DNA of 64,000 nt from Chromohalobacter beijerinckii (GTDB lineage Bacteria; Pseudomonadota; Gammaproteobacteria; Pseudomonadales; Halomonadaceae). Under the pieces are notes generated by a model. That model was not told the origin of the DNA. It worked only from the letters and a program-made list of their open reading frames with translations, and ran no database searches. Below are positions 51,253 through 63,186 of this stretch, piece by piece. The stretch lies in NCBI RefSeq assembly GCF_023061185.1, contig NZ_JAKGAK010000013.1, positions 1 to 64,000 of the forward strand, written 5' to 3'. Numbering within the stretch: the first letter of the stretch is position 1; every line of letters begins with the position of its first letter. The position numbers and the translations under genes are program-made.

Positions 51253-51885
51253 ATGGCCAAAGACCCGCAGACCCCGACCGAGGAAGAGTTGGCTCGCGCT
51301 GAGCGCGATGCTGAACCCCAGCCGGACGACACCACCGGAGACGATGCCGAACTCGAAGGCGTCGTCGAGGATGTCGAGGCCAGCGAGGCCGATGCCGAGG
51401 CGCTCGAAAACCCGGAAGCCGACGCGCTGGCTGTGCGTGTCGAAGAACTGGAGCAAGCCTTGACGGAGTCCAAGGATCAGGCGGCACGTGCCGCCGCCGA
51501 AGCGCAGAACGTGCGTCGCCGCGCTGAGCAAGATGTCGAAAAGGCACGCAAGTTCGCCTTGGAAAAATTCGTCAAGGAATTGCTGCCGGTCATCGACAGC
51601 CTGGAAAAGGCGCTGGAGTCGATGCAGGAAGGCGCTAGCGAGGTGCATCGCGAAGGGGTCTCGATGACTCTGAAGCTGCAGCTCGACGTGCTTAATAAGT
51701 TCGGCGTGGAAGCCGTCGATCCGCAAGGCGAGCCGTTCGACCCTCAGGTGCATGAAGCCATGACCATGGTGCCCAACTCCGAAGTTGAGCCCAACACCGT
51801 GATCGAGGTCATGCAAAAGGGTTATCTGTTGAATGGACGTCTGGTACGTCCGGCGATGGTAGTCGTCAGCCAAGCCGCCAATTGA
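51253..51885 (+). CDS. grpE: Nucleotide exchange factor GrpE
   Basis: The 210-residue cochaperone releases ADP from DnaK. It has a very acidic N-terminal 70 residues, a long coiled-coil ([23 protein letters not shown]) and the C-terminal beta domain ([45 protein letters not shown]). AGGAG precedes the ATG. First gene of grpE-dnaK-dnaJ. Confidence 0.96.
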   Translation: MAKDPQTPTEEELARAERDAEPQPDDTTGDDAELEGVVEDVEASEADAEALENPEADALAVRVEELEQALTESKDQAARAAAEAQNVRRRAEQDVEKARKFALEKFVKELLPVIDSLEKALESMQEGASEVHREGVSMTLKLQLDVLNKFGVEAVDPQGEPFDPQVHEAMTMVPNSEVEPNTVIEVMQKGYLLNGRLVRPAMVVVSQAAN

Positions 51886-51916
51886 TGTGGCAGGGGAGGG
51901 ATGTGACGCCGATGCC

Positions 51917-51946
51917 CTTGAAAGGCGTGGCCCCACCCCCCAAATA
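51917..51946 (+). promoter_or_regulatory. Second sigma32-like promoter before dnaK
   Basis: CTTGAAA (51917-51923) is followed after 14 bp by CCCCAAATA (51938-51946). It lies in the 130-bp grpE-dnaK gap and would give dnaK its own heat-shock transcript. Confidence 0.55.
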
Positions 51947-52015
51947 GACGAACAACGAGGCGGCAATGCCGCCGACGAAGACGAAACAGTCAAGCAACGA
52001 TTTTGAGGTATTCCA

Positions 52016-53950
52016 ATGGGACGCATCATCGGTATTGATTTGGGGACCACCAACTCCTGTGTTGCCATCCTTGACGGCGGCAACGCGAAGGTGATCGAAA
52101 ACGCGGAAGGTGCACGCACCACGCCGTCCATCATCGCTTACACCGACGATGGTGAGACGCTGGTTGGCCAGGCAGCCAAGCGCCAGGCCGTCACCAACCC
52201 GAGCAACACGCTGTACGCGATCAAGCGCCTGATCGGCCGCAAGTTCAAGGACGACGTCGTCCAGAAAGACATCAAGATGGTGCCTTACACCATCGCTGAG
52301 GCCGATAACGGCGATGCTTGGGTCGAGGTCAAGGGCAGCAAGTTGGCACCGCCGCAGGTTAGTGCGGAAGTGCTGAAGAAGATGAAGAAGACCGCCGAAG
52401 ACTATCTCGGTGAAGAAGTCACCGACGCGGTGATCACCGTGCCGGCTTACTTCAACGATAGCCAGCGTCAAGCTACCAAGGACGCGGGGCGCATCGCCGG
52501 TCTCGAAGTCAAGCGTATCATCAACGAGCCGACGGCGGCCGCGCTGGCCTATGGCATGGACAAGGCGCGTGGCGACAAGACCATCGCGGTCTATGACCTG
52601 GGCGGCGGTACCTTCGATATCTCCATCATCGAAGTGGCCGATGTCGATGGCGAGACCCAGTTCGAGGTGCTGGCCACCAATGGTGACACCTTCCTGGGCG
52701 GCGAAGATTTCGATCTCAAGCTGATCGACTATCTCGTGCAGCAGTTCAAGAGCGATTCCGGCATCGATCTGTCCGGCGACAGCCTTGCCATGCAGCGTCT
52801 GAAGGAAGCTGCCGAGAAGGCCAAGATCGAGCTCTCCTCGGCACAGCAGACCGAGGTCAACCTGCCGTACATCACGGCCGATAACACTGGGCCCAAGCAC
52901 CTTAACGTCAAGGTCACGCGTGCCAAGCTCGAGTCGTTGGTCGAAGAGCTGGTGCAGAACTCGTTGGCGCCTTGCAAGACGGCGCTTAGTGACGCCGGTC
53001 TGTCCTCGTCCGAGATCGACGACGTGATCCTGGTGGGTGGCCAGACGCGCATGCCGCTGGTGCAGTCCAAGGTTGCCGACTTCTTCGGCAAGGACGCCCG
53101 CAAGGACGTCAACCCGGATGAAGCTGTGGCCGTTGGCGCGGCAATCCAGGGCGGCGTACTGGGCGGCGACGTCAAGGACGTGCTACTGCTCGACGTCACG
53201 CCGCTGACTCTGGGCATCGAAACGCTGGGTGGCGTCATGACGCCGCTGATCGAGAAGAACACCACGATCCCGACCAAGAAGACGCAGACCTTCTCGACGG
53301 CGGATGACAACCAGACTGCCGTGACCATTCACGTGCAGCAGGGTGAGCGCAAGCAGTCCAGCGGCAACAAGTCACTGGGTCGCTTCGATCTGGCCGACAT
53401 TCCGCCGGCGCCGCGTGGCGTGCCGCAGATCGAAGTCGCATTCGATCTGGATGCCAACGGTATCCTCAACGTCTCCGCCAAGGACAAGGCTACCGGCAAG
53501 GAACAGTCCATCGTCATCAAGGCCTCTGGTGGTCTTTCCGACGAAGAGATCGATCAGATGGTCCAGGACGCCGAAGCGCATGAGGCCGAGGACAAGAAGT
53601 TCGAGGAACTGGTGCAGCTGCGTAACCAGGCCGATGGCATGGTCCATGCCGCGCGCAAGACCCTCGAAGAAGCCGGCGATAAGGTCGAGGCCAGCGAGAA
53701 AGAGCAGATCGAGACCGCGATCAGCGAACTTGAGGAAGCCACTAAGGGCGACGACCAGGAGCATATCCAGGCCAAGCTCGATGCGCTGACCGAAGCCTCC
53801 GGTAACCTGGCGCAGAAGATGTACGCCGAACAAGGCGATGCGAGCGCCGAGGGCGGTGAGCAGCAAGCCGACGATGGCGCCCAGAAGAAAGAAGACGACG
53901 TGGTTGACGCCGAGTACGAGGAAGTCAACGACGACCAGAAAAAGCAGTAA
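52016..53950 (+). CDS. dnaK: Molecular chaperone DnaK (Hsp70)
   Basis: The 644-residue chaperone has the ATPase domain ([36 protein letters not shown]), linker [15 protein letters not shown] and substrate-binding domain with lid. It ends in a very acidic tail with EEVNDD, close to the usual EEVKD. It works with DnaJ and GrpE in protein folding and heat-shock control. Confidence 0.98.
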   Translation: MGRIIGIDLGTTNSCVAILDGGNAKVIENAEGARTTPSIIAYTDDGETLVGQAAKRQAVTNPSNTLYAIKRLIGRKFKDDVVQKDIKMVPYTIAEADNGDAWVEVKGSKLAPPQVSAEVLKKMKKTAEDYLGEEVTDAVITVPAYFNDSQRQATKDAGRIAGLEVKRIINEPTAAALAYGMDKARGDKTIAVYDLGGGTFDISIIEVADVDGETQFEVLATNGDTFLGGEDFDLKLIDYLVQQFKSDSGIDLSGDSLAMQRLKEAAEKAKIELSSAQQTEVNLPYITADNTGPKHLNVKVTRAKLESLVEELVQNSLAPCKTALSDAGLSSSEIDDVILVGGQTRMPLVQSKVADFFGKDARKDVNPDEAVAVGAAIQGGVLGGDVKDVLLLDVTPLTLGIETLGGVMTPLIEKNTTIPTKKTQTFSTADDNQTAVTIHVQQGERKQSSGNKSLGRFDLADIPPAPRGVPQIEVAFDLDANGILNVSAKDKATGKEQSIVIKASGGLSDEEIDQMVQDAEAHEAEDKKFEELVQLRNQADGMVHAARKTLEEAGDKVEASEKEQIETAISELEEATKGDDQEHIQAKLDALTEASGNLAQKMYAEQGDASAEGGEQQADDGAQKKEDDVVDAEYEEVNDDQKKQ

Positions 53951-54040
53951 CCACGACGTCTGATGCTCGCATGACGGCAGCGCGGGGGATGCTCTCCCGC
54001 GTTGCTGTTTGCGCAGCGCCGACACGGAGGCGGACCATCC

Positions 54041-55180
54041 ATGTCCAAGCGTGACTATTACGAAGTATTGGGCATCGAGCGGGGAGCTGATCAGAAAGAG
54101 ATCAAAAAGGCTTACCGTCGACTCGCCCAGAAGTACCATCCGGATCGTAATCCGGATGATGACACCTCGGCGGAGAAGTTCCGCGAAGTCTCCGAGGCTT
54201 ATGAAGTCCTCGCCGATGAAGAAAAGCGTGCTGCCTATGATCAGTTCGGCCATGCCGGCGTTGATGGTCAAGGGGGCGGCGGCTTCGGTGGCGGCGGCGC
54301 CGGAGCAGGCGGATTCAGCGATATCTTCGGCGATGTGTTCGGCGATATCTTCGGGGGCGGCGGTCGTCGCAACCCCAATGCGCCGCAGCGTGGTGCCGAC
54401 CTGCGCTACAACCTCGAGATCGATCTAGAGGACGCCGTTGCCGGTACCACGGTCGATATTCGCGTACCGCGTCACGTCGCATGTGAGCATTGCGATGGCG
54501 ATGGCGCCGAGCCGGGTTCCAGCAAGGAGACCTGCCCGACCTGTCACGGTCAGGGTCAGGTGCGCATGCAGCAGGGCTTCTTCGCCGTGCAGCAGACCTG
54601 CCCGACCTGTCATGGCGCTGGTCAGAGCATCAAGGTGCCGTGCCGCAAGTGTCATGGTGAAGGTCGCGTGCGCGAAACGCGGACCTTGTCCGTGAAGATC
54701 CCTGCCGGGGTCGATACCGGTGATCGGATTCGTCTCAACAACGAAGGTGAATCGGGGCTCAACGGTGGGCCGCCGGGTGACCTTTACGTACAGGCAGCGA
54801 TCAAGCCGCACCCGATCTTCGAGCGTGACGGTCGCCATCTGCTGTGTGACGTACCGATCAACTTCATCGATGCGACGCTGGGCGGCGAGCTGGAAGTGCC
54901 GACCCTGGACGGTCGAGTCAAGTTGAAGATTCCGCCGGAGACGCAAACCGGCAAGATGTTCCGGCTCAAGGGCAAGGGCGTCAAACCGGTTCGCGGCGGC
55001 CCGCCAGGCGATCTGTTGTGCAAGGTCGTGGTGGAAACGCCAGTCAACTTGAGCGAGGAACAGAAGGATCTGCTGCGCAGCTTCCAGGAAAGCCTGGACG
55101 GCAGCAACAGCCATCACTCGCCTAAGAAGTCGAGCTTCTTCGACGGCGTGAAGAAGTTCTTCGAGGACATGAAGCCGTAG
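54041..55180 (+). CDS. dnaJ: Chaperone protein DnaJ (Hsp40)
   Basis: The 379-residue cochaperone activates DnaK. J domain with HPD ([10 protein letters not shown]) in the first 70 residues, a Gly/Phe-rich linker, four CxxCxGxG-type zinc repeats ([32 protein letters not shown]) and a C-terminal substrate domain. The start at 54041 ([11 protein letters not shown]) is the family start; the ATG 13 codons earlier has no conserved sequence. Confidence 0.98.
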   Translation: MSKRDYYEVLGIERGADQKEIKKAYRRLAQKYHPDRNPDDDTSAEKFREVSEAYEVLADEEKRAAYDQFGHAGVDGQGGGGFGGGGAGAGGFSDIFGDVFGDIFGGGGRRNPNAPQRGADLRYNLEIDLEDAVAGTTVDIRVPRHVACEHCDGDGAEPGSSKETCPTCHGQGQVRMQQGFFAVQQTCPTCHGAGQSIKVPCRKCHGEGRVRETRTLSVKIPAGVDTGDRIRLNNEGESGLNGGPPGDLYVQAAIKPHPIFERDGRHLLCDVPINFIDATLGGELEVPTLDGRVKLKIPPETQTGKMFRLKGKGVKPVRGGPPGDLLCKVVVETPVNLSEEQKDLLRSFQESLDGSNSHHSPKKSSFFDGVKKFFEDMKP

Positions 55181-55205
55181 GCGAACCTCGGCATTTTCTC
55201 CTCAG

Positions 55206-55235
55206 ACCCCGCCATGGCTTACATGGCGGGGTTTT
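55206..55235 (+). terminator. Terminator after dnaJ
   Basis: CCCCGCCATG-GCTTA-CATGGCGGGG (55207-55231) is a perfect 10-bp stem followed by TTTT. It ends the grpE-dnaK-dnaJ operon. Confidence 0.88.
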
Positions 55236-55325
55236 CTCGTATAAGGGGCTGGCCTCGCTGCACAGGCGAGTGCTGTCTTACCTCGAACGCTTCGTTGCGT
55301 GTTGGGAGTGCCCGTGCGTGCCATA

Positions 55326-55355
55326 ATTCGATTACCATTAGAATGCTAATCGAAT
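55326..55355. promoter_or_regulatory. 30-bp near-perfect palindrome before the DUF2218 gene
   Basis: Outer arms ATTCGATTA and TAATCGAAT are exact reverse complements, and inside them CATT-AG-AATG is again an inverted repeat, so 26 of 30 positions are symmetric. It is AT-rich, ends just before the AGGGAGG ribosome site, and therefore looks like an operator at a promoter or an mRNA hairpin. The regulator is unknown; it does not fit the Fur consensus well. Confidence 0.6.
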
Positions 55356-55366
55356 AGGGAGGCCTT

Positions 55367-55657
55367 ATGTCCGAGTCCCAAGCTGTCGTGTCGACGACAT
55401 CCGGTTCGCGTTATATCAATCGCCTGTGCAAGCACTGGCAGCACAAGCTGAGCGTTGCCCACGACGAGCATCAGGGGCGCGTCACGTTCGATGGCGGGGT
55501 GTGCCACATGCGCGCCGAGGCGGGTGCCTTGCATCTGCAACTGACGGCCGAGGATGCGGCGACCCGTGAGCGCCTCGAAGAGGTCGTCGCGGTGCATCTC
55601 GAGCGAATGGCGAACCGCGAGACGCTCGATATTGTCTGGCAGCCTGCTGTGACGTGA
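55367..55657 (+). CDS. DUF2218 domain-containing protein
   Basis: The 96-residue soluble protein fits DUF2218: SRYINRLCKHWQHKLSV, VTFDGGVCHMRAE and a C-terminal helix LEEVVAVHLERMANRE. Two Cys and several His (HW, HKL, HDEHQ) could bind metal but this is unproven. In other bacteria such genes are often near siderophore or iron-uptake genes, as I recall. Monocistronic, with a striking palindrome upstream and AGGGAGG before the ATG. Confidence 0.8.
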   Translation: MSESQAVVSTTSGSRYINRLCKHWQHKLSVAHDEHQGRVTFDGGVCHMRAEAGALHLQLTAEDAATRERLEEVVAVHLERMANRETLDIVWQPAVT

Positions 55658-55697
55658 TGCCGACGTGGCTTCATCCGCGATCACGTCATATTCATGA

Positions 55698-56588
<891 letters not shown>

Positions 56589-56608
56589 TCTACGACCTGT
56601 AAATCGCG

Positions 56609-56614
56609 TATCAT
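56609..56614 (+). promoter_or_regulatory. Possible -10 of the carA leader
   Basis: TATCAT matches five of six -10 bases, 20 bp after the dapB stop. No good -35 is seen at the right distance, so this is weak. A start near 56621 would put the leader ORF about 45 nt into the transcript. Confidence 0.25.
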
Positions 56615-56665
56615 CGAGCCAATTTGGCCAAGCAAACGCATTGATGGCCACAGGGATCCGAGCGA

Positions 56666-56764
56666 ATGACAACAAGGCGGGATGAAACCGGGCTTCTTTC
56701 AGGTTTCGTCCCGCTTTTTTACGACCCGCGAGCAGCGGTCGTCGATACTCTCAGTGCTCCTTGA
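56666..56764 (+). other. Candidate leader peptide ORF through the carA-upstream terminator
   Basis: A 32-codon frame (MTTRRDETGLLSGFVPLFYD...) starts at 56666, with AGGGAT 8 bp upstream, and runs right through the terminator, stopping 67 bp before carA. Arg codons 4 and 5 (AGG CGG) lie at the 5' arm of the hairpin. A ribosome stalled there, or close behind polymerase, would block terminator folding, as in amino-acid or pyrBI-type attenuation. Confidence 0.35.
56677..56720 (+). terminator. Terminator or attenuator between dapB and carA
   Basis: Bases 56677-56689 pair with 56702-56714 (13 bp, one G-U) around a 12-nt U-rich loop, followed by six T. It may simply end dapB, but its overlap with a leader ORF and its place 112 bp before carA also fit an attenuator. 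Confidence 0.85.
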
Positions 56765-56831
56765 ATACGAGGGGCCCGGCGGCTCGCCGGCCCTGGCTCA
56801 GACTCGCGCATGACAAGGGGAGGACGTTGCG

Positions 56832-57977
56832 TTGATCAGACCCGCGATATTGGCCTTGGAAGACGGTAGTGTATTTCATGGCAGCGCCATCGGAGCCGAT
56901 GGGCAAACGAGTGGTGAAGTGGTTTTCAATACGGCCATGACTGGCTATCAGGAAATCCTCACCGACCCCTCCTATACGCGACAAATCGTTACCCTCACTT
57001 ATCCTCATATCGGCAATACCGGCGTCAACGCCGAGGACATCGAGTCCGCCGCCATCGCTGCGGCCGGTTTGGTGATCCGTGACTTGCCGCTCATGGCCAG
57101 CAGCTTCCGTAGTGAGGCGAGCCTCGACGAGTACCTCAAGCGTGGCAACGTGCTGGGCATCGCCGATATCGATACGCGGCGTCTGACGCGACTGTTGCGT
57201 GACAAGGGTGCGCAGAACGGTGCGATTCTGGCGGGTAGCGATGCCGAGGGCGAGGATGCCGTCGAGCGGGCCTTGGCTGCCGCGCGCGCCTTTCCCGGCC
57301 TCAAAGGCATGGATCTCGCCAAGGAAGTCAGCTGCCGCGACACTTATGAATGGAACGAAGGCGAATGGGCGCTGGGCAGCGGCTACACCGATGCGGCCGA
57401 GCGCGAGCGTCCGTTTCATGTGGTGGCGTATGACTATGGGGCGAAGTTCAACATTCTGCGCATGTTGGCCTCGCGGGGATGCCGCCTGACGGTGGTGCCG
57501 GCACAGACCCCGGCCGCCGACGTGCTGGCGATGAACCCTGATGGTGTCTTCCTGGCCAATGGGCCTGGCGACCCGGAGCCTTGCGATTACGCCATCGCGG
57601 CGATTCGCGAGGTCATCGCCGCCGATGTGCCGCTGTTCGGCATTTGCCTTGGGCACCAACTGCTGGGGTTGGCCTCCGGGGCGCGCACGGTGAAGATGAA
57701 CAACGGCCATCATGGCGCCAACCATCCGGTCGAGGACCTCGATACCGGCCGGGTAATGATCACCAGCCAGAATCACGGCTTCGCGGTCGACGAAGCGAGT
57801 CTGCCGGCCAACGTGCGGGCCACGCACCGTTCGCTGTTCGATGGCACGTTGCAAGGCATCGAGCGTACCGATTGCTCGGCGTTCAGCTTTCAGGGCCATC
57901 CCGAGGCCAGCCCCGGCCCGCGCGATGTTGCGCCGCTATTCGACCGCTTCATCGCCTCGATGCAAGCGCGTCGCTAA
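56832..57977 (+). CDS. carA: Carbamoyl-phosphate synthase small subunit
   Basis: The 381-residue glutaminase subunit releases ammonia for CarB. The class I amidotransferase triad is visible: Cys272 (FGICLGHQ), His356 and Glu358 (GHPEASPGP). The start is TTG at 56832, with GGGGAGGA upstream; a TTG start is also reported for Pseudomonas carA. Carbamoyl phosphate feeds both arginine and pyrimidines. Confidence 0.96.
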   Translation: MIRPAILALEDGSVFHGSAIGADGQTSGEVVFNTAMTGYQEILTDPSYTRQIVTLTYPHIGNTGVNAEDIESAAIAAAGLVIRDLPLMASSFRSEASLDEYLKRGNVLGIADIDTRRLTRLLRDKGAQNGAILAGSDAEGEDAVERALAAARAFPGLKGMDLAKEVSCRDTYEWNEGEWALGSGYTDAAERERPFHVVAYDYGAKFNILRMLASRGCRLTVVPAQTPAADVLAMNPDGVFLANGPGDPEPCDYAIAAIREVIAADVPLFGICLGHQLLGLASGARTVKMNNGHHGANHPVEDLDTGRVMITSQNHGFAVDEASLPANVRATHRSLFDGTLQGIERTDCSAFSFQGHPEASPGPRDVAPLFDRFIASMQARR

Positions 57978-57982
57978 GGCCC

Positions 57983-58003
57983 CGCCTCCGCGCGGCGGAG
58001 GCG
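57983..58003 (+). other. Hairpin between carA and carB
   Basis: CGCCTCCGC-GCG-GCGGAGGCG is a perfect 9-bp stem, followed by CTTTC. It is too poor in T for a full terminator and may protect the carA part of the mRNA. Confidence 0.45.
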
Positions 58004-58049
58004 CTTTCACGTTGAGCCGTCGTCAGTCACCAAGTTAGCGGGAATCGTC

Positions 58050-61000
58050 ATGCCGAAACGTACCGACCTTCAAAGCATCCTGATCATCGGCGCTGGGCCC
58101 ATCGTCATTGGCCAGGCGTGCGAATTCGATTACTCCGGCGCTCAGGCCTGCAAGGCGCTGCGCGAGGAGGGCTATCGGGTCATCCTGGTCAACTCTAATC
58201 CGGCCACCATCATGACCGATCCGGTGATGGCGGATGCGACCTATATCGAGCCGATCACCTGGCAGGCGGTGGCCCAGATCATCGAGAAGGAGCGCCCCGA
58301 CGCCATCCTGCCGACGATGGGTGGGCAGACGGCGCTCAACTGCGCGCTGGATCTCGACAAACATGGCGTGTTGACGCAATACGGCGTGGAGATGATCGGT
58401 GCCAATGCCGATGCCATCAATAAGGCCGAAGATCGCGATCTGTTCGACAAGGCCATGAAGAACATCGGCTTGGAGTGTCCCAAGGCCAAAGTCGCCCATC
58501 GCATGAGCGAAGCGTGGGAGATCCAGGGCGAGCTGGGCTTCCCGGTGATCATCCGGCCGTCTTATACCATGGGTGGCTCCGGCGGTGGGGTGGCCTACAA
58601 CAAGGAAGAGTTCGAAGAAATCTGTACGCGGGGGTTCGAGCTTTCCAACAACCATGAGCTGTTGATCGACGAGTCGCTGCTGGGCTGGAAGGAATATGAG
58701 ATGGAGGTCGTGCGCGACAAGCACGACAACTGCATCATCGTCTGCGCGATCGAGAACTTCGATCCCATGGGTGTGCACACCGGGGACTCCATCACCGTCG
58801 CGCCGGCGCAGACGCTGACCGACAAGGAATATCAGATCATGCGTGACGCCTCATTGGCGGTGTTGCGCGAGATCGGTGTCGAGACCGGTGGTTCCAACGT
58901 GCAGTTCGGCGTCGATCCGCAGACCGGTCGTGTGGTGGTCATCGAGATGAACCCGCGCGTCAGCCGCTCCTCGGCACTGGCGTCCAAGGCCACCGGCTTT
59001 CCGATCGCCAAGATTGCCGCCAAGCTGGCGGTGGGCTACACGCTCGATGAGTTGCAGAACGACATCACCGGCGGCAAGACACCGGCTTCGTTCGAGCCGT
59101 CCATCGACTACGTCGTTACCAAGATTCCACGCTTCACCTTCGAGAAGTTTCCCCAGGCCAATGATCGTCTGACCACGCAGATGAAATCGGTGGGCGAAAC
59201 CATGGCCATCGGTCGGACCTTTCAGGAGTCATTGCAGAAGGCGCTGCGCGGCTTGGAAATCGGCGTCGATGGCCTGGATCCTAAGGTCACCGATTTCAAC
59301 GGCGCGGGCATGGCGCTGATCAAGGGCGAGCTGCAGGCCGCCGGTGCCGATCGCATTTTCTTCGTCGCCGATGCGATGCGCGCGGGCATGAGCATCGACG
59401 AGGTCTTCGCGCTGACCAATATCGATCGTTGGTTCCTGGTGCAGATCGAGGAACTGGTGCGTCTTGAGCAGCAGACCGCCAGTCGCTCGCTGAACGAGCT
59501 GTCGGCGTCGGTGCTATTCCGCCTCAAGCGCAAGGGCTTTGCCGATGCGCGTCTTGCCTCGCTGCTTGGAGTTTCCGAGGAGGAGTTTCGTAAGACACGC
59601 CAGAAGCACGGCATTCGTCCGGTCTACAAGCGCGTCGACACCTGCGCGGCCGAGTTCGCCTCCGACACGGCCTACATGTACTCCACCTACGAGGAAGAGT
59701 GCGAGGCGGAGGTCAGCGACCGCCAGAAGATCATGGTGTTGGGCGGCGGGCCCAACCGCATCGGACAGGGCATCGAGTTCGACTATTGCTGCGTGCACGC
59801 GGCGCTCGCCATGCGCGAGGACGGCTTTGAAACCATCATGGTCAACTGCAACCCGGAAACCGTGTCCACCGATTACGACACCAGTGATCGCCTCTACTTC
59901 GAGCCGGTGACGCTCGAGGATGTGCTGGAGATTGCCGACAAGGAAAAGCCCACCGGTGTGATCGTGCAGTTTGGTGGACAGACGCCGCTCAAGCTGGCGC
60001 GTGCGCTTGAGGCGGCCGGTGTGCCGATCATCGGTACCACGCCAGATGCGATCGATCGCGCCGAGGATCGCGAGCGCTTCCAGAAGATGATCGATAAGCT
60101 GGGTCTCAAGCAGCCGCCCAACGCCACCGCGCGCAGCTTCGAGGATGCCTTCTCCAAGGCCGAGAAGATTGGCTATCCGCTGGTGGTGCGTCCCAGCTAC
60201 GTGCTGGGAGGCCGCGCCATGGAGATCGTCTATGACGCTTCCGAGCTAGAAAACTACATGACGCATGCGGTCAAGGTCTCCAACGATTCGCCGGTATTGC
60301 TGGATCACTTCCTCAATGCGGCCATCGAGGTCGATATCGACGCAGTCAGCGACGGCGAGCAGGTGGTGATCGGCGGCATCATGCAGCATATCGAGCAGGC
60401 CGGTGTGCACTCTGGCGACTCGGCGTGCTCGTTACCGCCGTATTCGCTGCCGCCGGAAGTGCAGGACGAGATGCGTGACCAGGTCAAGCGCATGGCGCTG
60501 GAGCTCAATGTTGTCGGGCTGATGAACGTGCAGCTCGCCTGGCAGGATGGCGAGATCTACGTCATCGAGGTCAATCCGCGTGCGTCGCGTACGGTGCCTT
60601 TCGTGTCCAAGTGCATCGGTACCTCGCTGGCCCAGGTCGCGGCGCGCTGCATGGCCGGGAAGACCCTTGCCGAGCAGGACTTTACCCGCGAACGCTTGCC
60701 AGGCTATTACAGCGTCAAGGAAGCCGTCTTCCCGTTCAATAAGTTCCCAGGCGTCGATCCGATCCTGTCACCGGAGATGAAGTCCACCGGTGAAGTGATG
60801 GGGAGCGGCGCGACCTTTGCCGAAGCCTTCTACAAGGCGCAGCTCGGTGCGGGCGAGGCGATTCCGCGCTTGAGCGGTGAGCGTCAGGCTTTCCTTTCGG
60901 TACGTGACCCAGACAAGAGCGAGATTACCGAGGTGGCTCAATCTCTGCTAGCATTGGGCTTTAGCCTGATCGCGACCCGTGGCACCGCCATCGCTCTCGA

Positions 61001-61280
61001 AGCGGCTGGCCTCCCGGTCAAGGTCGTCAATAAGGTCTATGAAGGCCGCCCCCATATCGTCGATATGCTCAAAAACGACGAGGTGGCCTATATCGTAAAT
61101 ACGACCGAAGGCCGCCAGGCGATCAGTGATTCTTCCGTGATCCGCCGTACCGCACTCGCTCGCAAGGTCCCTTATGCCACGACGCTGGCTGGGGCGCGGG
61201 CGGTGTGTATGGCGCTTGAGTATGGAAATGCAATTACCGTACGGCGGCTGCAGGAACTGCATGCAGGAGCAAGCACATGA
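58050..61280 (+). CDS. carB: Carbamoyl-phosphate synthase large subunit
   Basis: The 1076-residue synthetase has two homologous ATP-grasp halves ([20 protein letters not shown] and [19 protein letters not shown] begin them), each with RPSYxxGG ([23 protein letters not shown]), and a C-terminal allosteric MGS-like domain from about 940. It makes carbamoyl phosphate from bicarbonate, ammonia and two ATP. The stop overlaps the greA start. Confidence 0.98.
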   Translation: MPKRTDLQSILIIGAGPIVIGQACEFDYSGAQACKALREEGYRVILVNSNPATIMTDPVMADATYIEPITWQAVAQIIEKERPDAILPTMGGQTALNCALDLDKHGVLTQYGVEMIGANADAINKAEDRDLFDKAMKNIGLECPKAKVAHRMSEAWEIQGELGFPVIIRPSYTMGGSGGGVAYNKEEFEEICTRGFELSNNHELLIDESLLGWKEYEMEVVRDKHDNCIIVCAIENFDPMGVHTGDSITVAPAQTLTDKEYQIMRDASLAVLREIGVETGGSNVQFGVDPQTGRVVVIEMNPRVSRSSALASKATGFPIAKIAAKLAVGYTLDELQNDITGGKTPASFEPSIDYVVTKIPRFTFEKFPQANDRLTTQMKSVGETMAIGRTFQESLQKALRGLEIGVDGLDPKVTDFNGAGMALIKGELQAAGADRIFFVADAMRAGMSIDEVFALTNIDRWFLVQIEELVRLEQQTASRSLNELSASVLFRLKRKGFADARLASLLGVSEEEFRKTRQKHGIRPVYKRVDTCAAEFASDTAYMYSTYEEECEAEVSDRQKIMVLGGGPNRIGQGIEFDYCCVHAALAMREDGFETIMVNCNPETVSTDYDTSDRLYFEPVTLEDVLEIADKEKPTGVIVQFGGQTPLKLARALEAAGVPIIGTTPDAIDRAEDRERFQKMIDKLGLKQPPNATARSFEDAFSKAEKIGYPLVVRPSYVLGGRAMEIVYDASELENYMTHAVKVSNDSPVLLDHFLNAAIEVDIDAVSDGEQVVIGGIMQHIEQAGVHSGDSACSLPPYSLPPEVQDEMRDQVKRMALELNVVGLMNVQLAWQDGEIYVIEVNPRASRTVPFVSKCIGTSLAQVAARCMAGKTLAEQDFTRERLPGYYSVKEAVFPFNKFPGVDPILSPEMKSTGEVMGSGATFAEAFYKAQLGAGEAIPRLSGERQAFLSVRDPDKSEITEVAQSLLALGFSLIATRGTAIALEAAGLPVKVVNKVYEGRPHIVDMLKNDEVAYIVNTTEGRQAISDSSVIRRTALARKVPYATTLAGARAVCMALEYGNAITVRRLQELHAGAST

Positions 61281-61753
61281 ATAAGGTCCCGATGACCGTC
61301 GCAGGTGAGCAAAGCCTGCGAAAGGAGCTCGAGCACCTCAAGAGCGTGGAGCGTCCCCAGGTGATCAACGCCATTGCCGAGGCGCGTGAACACGGTGATC
61401 TCAAGGAGAACGCCGAGTACCATGCTGCGCGGGAGCAGCAAGGGTTCATCGAAGGGCGCATTCAGGAAATCGAAGGCAAGCTGTCCGCGTCGCAGGTGAT
61501 CGACGTCACCAAGTTGCCCAAGACCGGCAAGGTGATCTTCGGCGTGACGGTCGAGCTGATCAACCTCCAGGACGATGAGGAAGTGCGTTACCGGATCGTC
61601 GGCGAAGATGAAGCCGACATCAAAGAAGGGCGGATTTCCGTGACATCGCCGATCGCGCGCGCTCTGATCGGCAAGGAAGAGGGCGATACGGTGTTGGTGC
61701 GCACGCCGGGCGGCGATGTCGAATACGAGATTGCCGGGGTCGAGCACCTCTGA
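61277..61753 (+). CDS. greA: Transcription elongation factor GreA
   Basis: The 158-residue factor rescues backtracked RNA polymerase by transcript cleavage. The N-terminal coiled-coil carries the acidic tip [21 protein letters not shown]; the C-terminal domain ends in [18 protein letters not shown]. It overlaps carB by ATGA, so is translated with the car operon. Confidence 0.97.
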   Translation: MNKVPMTVAGEQSLRKELEHLKSVERPQVINAIAEAREHGDLKENAEYHAAREQQGFIEGRIQEIEGKLSASQVIDVTKLPKTGKVIFGVTVELINLQDDEEVRYRIVGEDEADIKEGRISVTSPIARALIGKEEGDTVLVRTPGGDVEYEIAGVEHL

Positions 61754-61774
61754 GCCAAGCTCGAAGCTTGAAGA

Positions 61775-61807
61775 AAAACGCCTCGCAGCGCCGCTGCGAG
61801 GCGTTTT
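61775..61807. terminator. Bidirectional terminator between greA and yhbY
   Basis: A perfect 15-bp stem (61775-61789 with 61793-61807) around GCC, with A and T runs in the outer arms and further T beyond. Serves both convergent genes. Confidence 0.92.
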
Positions 61808-61831
61808 GTTTTTCCGTTCGCGCGAAGCGCG

Positions 61832-62158
61832 TCAGCGCCGTCCGTGGTGGTTCTCGAAGCGCTGGATGTTGGATAGCTTGGGGTTGACGCGAGGGTTGCG
61901 GCGATAAAGCAGCGCAACCTTGCCGATCGTCTGGACGAGTTCGCTTTGGCTAGACTCGGTCAACTCGTCGAGCACGGTCTGGCGGGCGTCGCGATCGCCG
62001 ATGGCGAGCTTGATCTTGATCAGCTCGTGGTCTTCCAAGGCGCGAGCGAGCTCGGCCAAAACGCCTTCGGTCAGCCCGTTTTCCGAGACCGTCACCACGG
62101 GGTTCAAGTGGTGGCCGATGCTGCGAAATGCTTTCTTTTGTGCCTGTGACAAGCTCAT
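61832..62158 (-). CDS. yhbY: Ribosome assembly RNA-binding protein YhbY
   Basis: The 108-residue protein has the CRM (CRS1-YhbY) RNA-binding domain: KKAFRSIGHHLNPVVTVSENGLTEGVL, ELIKIKLAIGD and TIGKVALLYRR, and a short basic tail. It binds pre-50S particles. Divergent from rlmE, with 257 bp between. Confidence 0.94.
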   Translation of the reverse strand: MSLSQAQKKAFRSIGHHLNPVVTVSENGLTEGVLAELARALEDHELIKIKLAIGDRDARQTVLDELTESSQSELVQTIGKVALLYRRNPRVNPKLSNIQRFENHHGRR

Positions 62159-62415
62159 GGTATCGTGACTGTTCCGGGTTGGCGGACACTCGGCGTTTTG
62201 CCGAGGGCGTTATCTGAATGCGGCCAAGCCGCAGACCGGCGCAACTGCTATCGTTCGTTTTGGCCTTGTGGCCAGCCTTTGAAGTGTGGCGCCGAGAAAA
62301 GATAGAACGCGCCATGTTACGGGGAAAGCGGCGTCTTGGAAAGGCCGTGCCGCCCGCCCAGCTAGCCCGCCCTGCCTTCCGGATGAGTTTAGACCGCTAT
62401 CGATTTAGGTGACCC

Positions 62416-63048
62416 GTGGCACGTTCCTCGCATACTAGCAAGAGCTCGGCCTCTTGGCTCAAGGAGCACTTCGACGATCGCTACGTACAGCGCTCGTGGC
62501 AAGATGGCTATCGCTCGCGAGCGAGTTACAAGCTACTCGAGCTCGATGCCAAGGATGCGCTGCTCAAGCCAGGCATGACCGTCATCGACCTTGGCGCCGC
62601 ACCCGGCGGGTGGAGCCAGATTGCTGCCGACAAGGTCGGGGCCAAGGGCTGTGTGGTGGCGTCTGATCTCCTGGAGATGGATGCGTTGGCCGGAGTGACG
62701 TTCGTGCAGGGCGACTTCACCGAAATGGATGTGTTGGAGCGAGTTCTTGCCGCCTTGGACGGGCGCCGTGTCGACCTTGTGATGTCCGACATGGCCCCCA
62801 ATATGAGTGGTATGGCGGCCATCGATCAGCCCCAGGCGATGTATCTCGTCGAACTGGCGCTGGATCTGGCGCGCCAAACCTTATCGCCCGGTGGGCGCTT
62901 TCTGGCTAAGGTCTTCCAGGGAGAAGGGTTCGATGCATATTTGAAAGAGCTGCGCAGCAGCTTTCGCAAGGTGACGACTCGCAAGCCGGAGGCCTCGCGT
63001 ACCCGTTCGCGCGAAGTCTATCTGCTTGCAGAAGGATTCCACGGCTGA
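62416..63048 (+). CDS. rlmE: 23S rRNA 2'-O-methyltransferase RlmE (FtsJ/RrmJ)
   Basis: The 210-residue SAM-dependent enzyme methylates the ribose of U2552 in 23S rRNA. Motifs: [10 protein letters not shown] (catalytic Lys), [13 protein letters not shown] (SAM), [13 protein letters not shown] (catalytic Asp) and [14 protein letters not shown] (catalytic Lys). The start is GTG at 62416 with AGGTGA upstream. It stands before ftsH, as in E. coli. Confidence 0.96.
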   Translation: MARSSHTSKSSASWLKEHFDDRYVQRSWQDGYRSRASYKLLELDAKDALLKPGMTVIDLGAAPGGWSQIAADKVGAKGCVVASDLLEMDALAGVTFVQGDFTEMDVLERVLAALDGRRVDLVMSDMAPNMSGMAAIDQPQAMYLVELALDLARQTLSPGGRFLAKVFQGEGFDAYLKELRSSFRKVTTRKPEASRTRSREVYLLAEGFHG

Positions 63049-63186
63049 GCTTGCGTCCATAGGACTTGCCCTCAGGCGTATCGGCTCGATAGTCATAATG
63101 ACTTGGTAGTCGGAACGCTTCTTGTGGTGTAGTGTCCAATCTATGGTCCTGCTTGGCAGACAGTTGCATGCAATGAGGGTATTCCC

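Noticed and set aside
62218-62412. 64-codon ORF between yhbY and rlmE
   Set aside because: No ribosome binding site and an Arg/Ala/Pro-rich composition typical of chance frames in GC-rich DNA.
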